From Alistipes sp. (GTDB lineage: Bacteria; Bacteroidota; Bacteroidia; Bacteroidales; Rikenellaceae): a stretch of DNA of 7,530 bases. Every line of letters begins with the position of its first letter. Position 1 is the stretch's first letter. The stretch lies in NCBI GenBank assembly GCA_017934845.1, contig JAGBIR010000139.1, positions 1 to 7,530 on the forward strand, given 5' to 3'. Below, in pieces: positions 6,920-7,530 of this stretch. The translations under genes were made by a program, and so were the position numbers. Below the pieces are notes generated by a model, which had not been told where the DNA came from, did no database searches, and was given only the letters and a program-made list of their open reading frames with translations.

Positions 6920-7530
6920 CTACTTCCAGAACTGCTCCACATCATTCGTAGCAACAGTAGTATGTTTGTGATACTTCTTGTCAAAGGGATTAAAATCACT
7001 CGGTACGAGCGCGTAATATTTATCCCTCAACTCCTGATTCGGATGATTTTCGTAATCCTCTTGATAAAATCCGAGATTATTCCATAGGGCAAACCAATAG
7101 GTATTCTTTGCCATATACTTATAGTAGTAAGTTTTCTTGGAACTACCATTCCCAAATCCCGGATAGAATATCATCTCTTTATCGGCAATGTAATGCTCAC
7201 GCATCTCTCGCAACGATAGCAAGCGACCCGAGCCATCGGTCACATAGTGTCCGCCCATATCGGTATCGAGCATCACCCATTTATTCATCTCGGGCAGCCA
7301 CACTTCGTTTACCACATGACAATCCCTATCATTTTCATCTTTAGGCAGACAAGTGATATACCTCGCCTTGATTCCTACCGACGAGAGTAGCTCAAAAGTC
7401 ATAATGCTATGCAGGCGGCAATTAAAAGCAGGCTCTACACTCTTTGTATATTCCCAAAGACCGATTGCATCTACCTGTTTGGGATACTCCTTTTGGTTGG
7501 CGTGCGGGATGTTGGTCGCAACAAACTCCC
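6920..7530 (-). CDS. Transglutaminase-like superfamily protein, C-terminal part (5' end outside window)
   Basis: The frame is open through the right edge, so the first 202-odd visible residues are only the C-terminal part; a Met at 7402 is internal and would cut off the catalytic Cys. The visible pattern is that of a transglutaminase-like (papain-fold) core: Cys37 in FNCRLHSIMTFELLSSVGIKAR, His71 in CHVVNEVW, and Asp88 in VMLDTDMGG, comparable to the usual C...LLRAxGIPAR, HAWxEV and W...D arrangement. About 110 residues follow with many aromatic residues (YYYKYMAKNTYWFALWNNLGFYQ) and end FWK. Family members include cross-linking enzymes, proteases and amidases, and in Bacteroidota many are exported proteins of unknown substrate. 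Export cannot be judged because the N-terminus is missing. It converges on GH92 and shares its terminator, so it is an independent unit. Confidence 0.7.
   Translation of the reverse strand, partial: EFVATNIPHANQKEYPKQVDAIGLWEYTKSVEPAFNCRLHSIMTFELLSSVGIKARYITCLPKDENDRDCHVVNEVWLPEMNKWVMLDTDMGGHYVTDGSGRLLSLREMREHYIADKEMIFYPGFGNGSSKKTYYYKYMAKNTYWFALWNNLGFYQEDYENHPNQELRDKYYALVPSDFNPFDKKYHKHTTVATNDVEQFWK

Overview
The window looks like a chromosomal segment from a gut-type Bacteroidota, most likely order Bacteroidales and possibly near Alistipes/Rikenellaceae (inference). The grounds are two secreted host-glycan hydrolases (GH110 and GH92), AT-rich leaders that mostly lack Shine-Dalgarno sequences, a match to the Bacteroides-type TAnnTTTG -7 promoter element, and a lysine-exporter gene divided into two cistrons. 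No tRNA, rRNA, CRISPR array, transposase or phage gene is visible.

Layout from left to right: (1) the 3' part of metH (cobalamin-dependent methionine synthase), on + and cut by the left edge, ends in a perfect 12-bp hairpin that can terminate transcription in both directions. (2) A minus-strand cluster reads right to left: lysO N-terminal half (4171-3884), lysO C-terminal half (3894-3265, overlapping by 11 bases with a strong internal Shine-Dalgarno), and a secreted GH110 alpha-1,3-galactosidase (3234-1528, 30 bp further on). (3) A 268-bp divergent promoter region separates this cluster from (4) a + strand secreted GH92 alpha-mannosidase (4440-6746). (5) A 173-bp non-coding spacer holds a 14-bp direct repeat, two hairpins and a perfect 11-bp bidirectional terminator. 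(6) A minus-strand transglutaminase-like protein, cut by the right edge, converges on GH92.

Together the two glycosidases would act in the periplasm or at the cell surface on host glycans: GH110 would remove terminal alpha-1,3-galactose (blood group B or alpha-Gal type) and GH92 would remove alpha-mannose (N-glycan or yeast mannan type). No SusC/SusD pair, sulfatase or regulator lies in the window, so it is not a complete polysaccharide utilisation locus as seen here. The metH and transglutaminase-like genes appear to be independent transcription units.

I found no clear new multi-gene system. The points most worth a second look are the split, SD-coupled lysO placed directly before a glycosidase, the repeat-bearing spacer downstream of GH92, and unusual residues in the MetH reactivation domain. 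Family assignments rest on motifs recalled from known proteins, without database searches.
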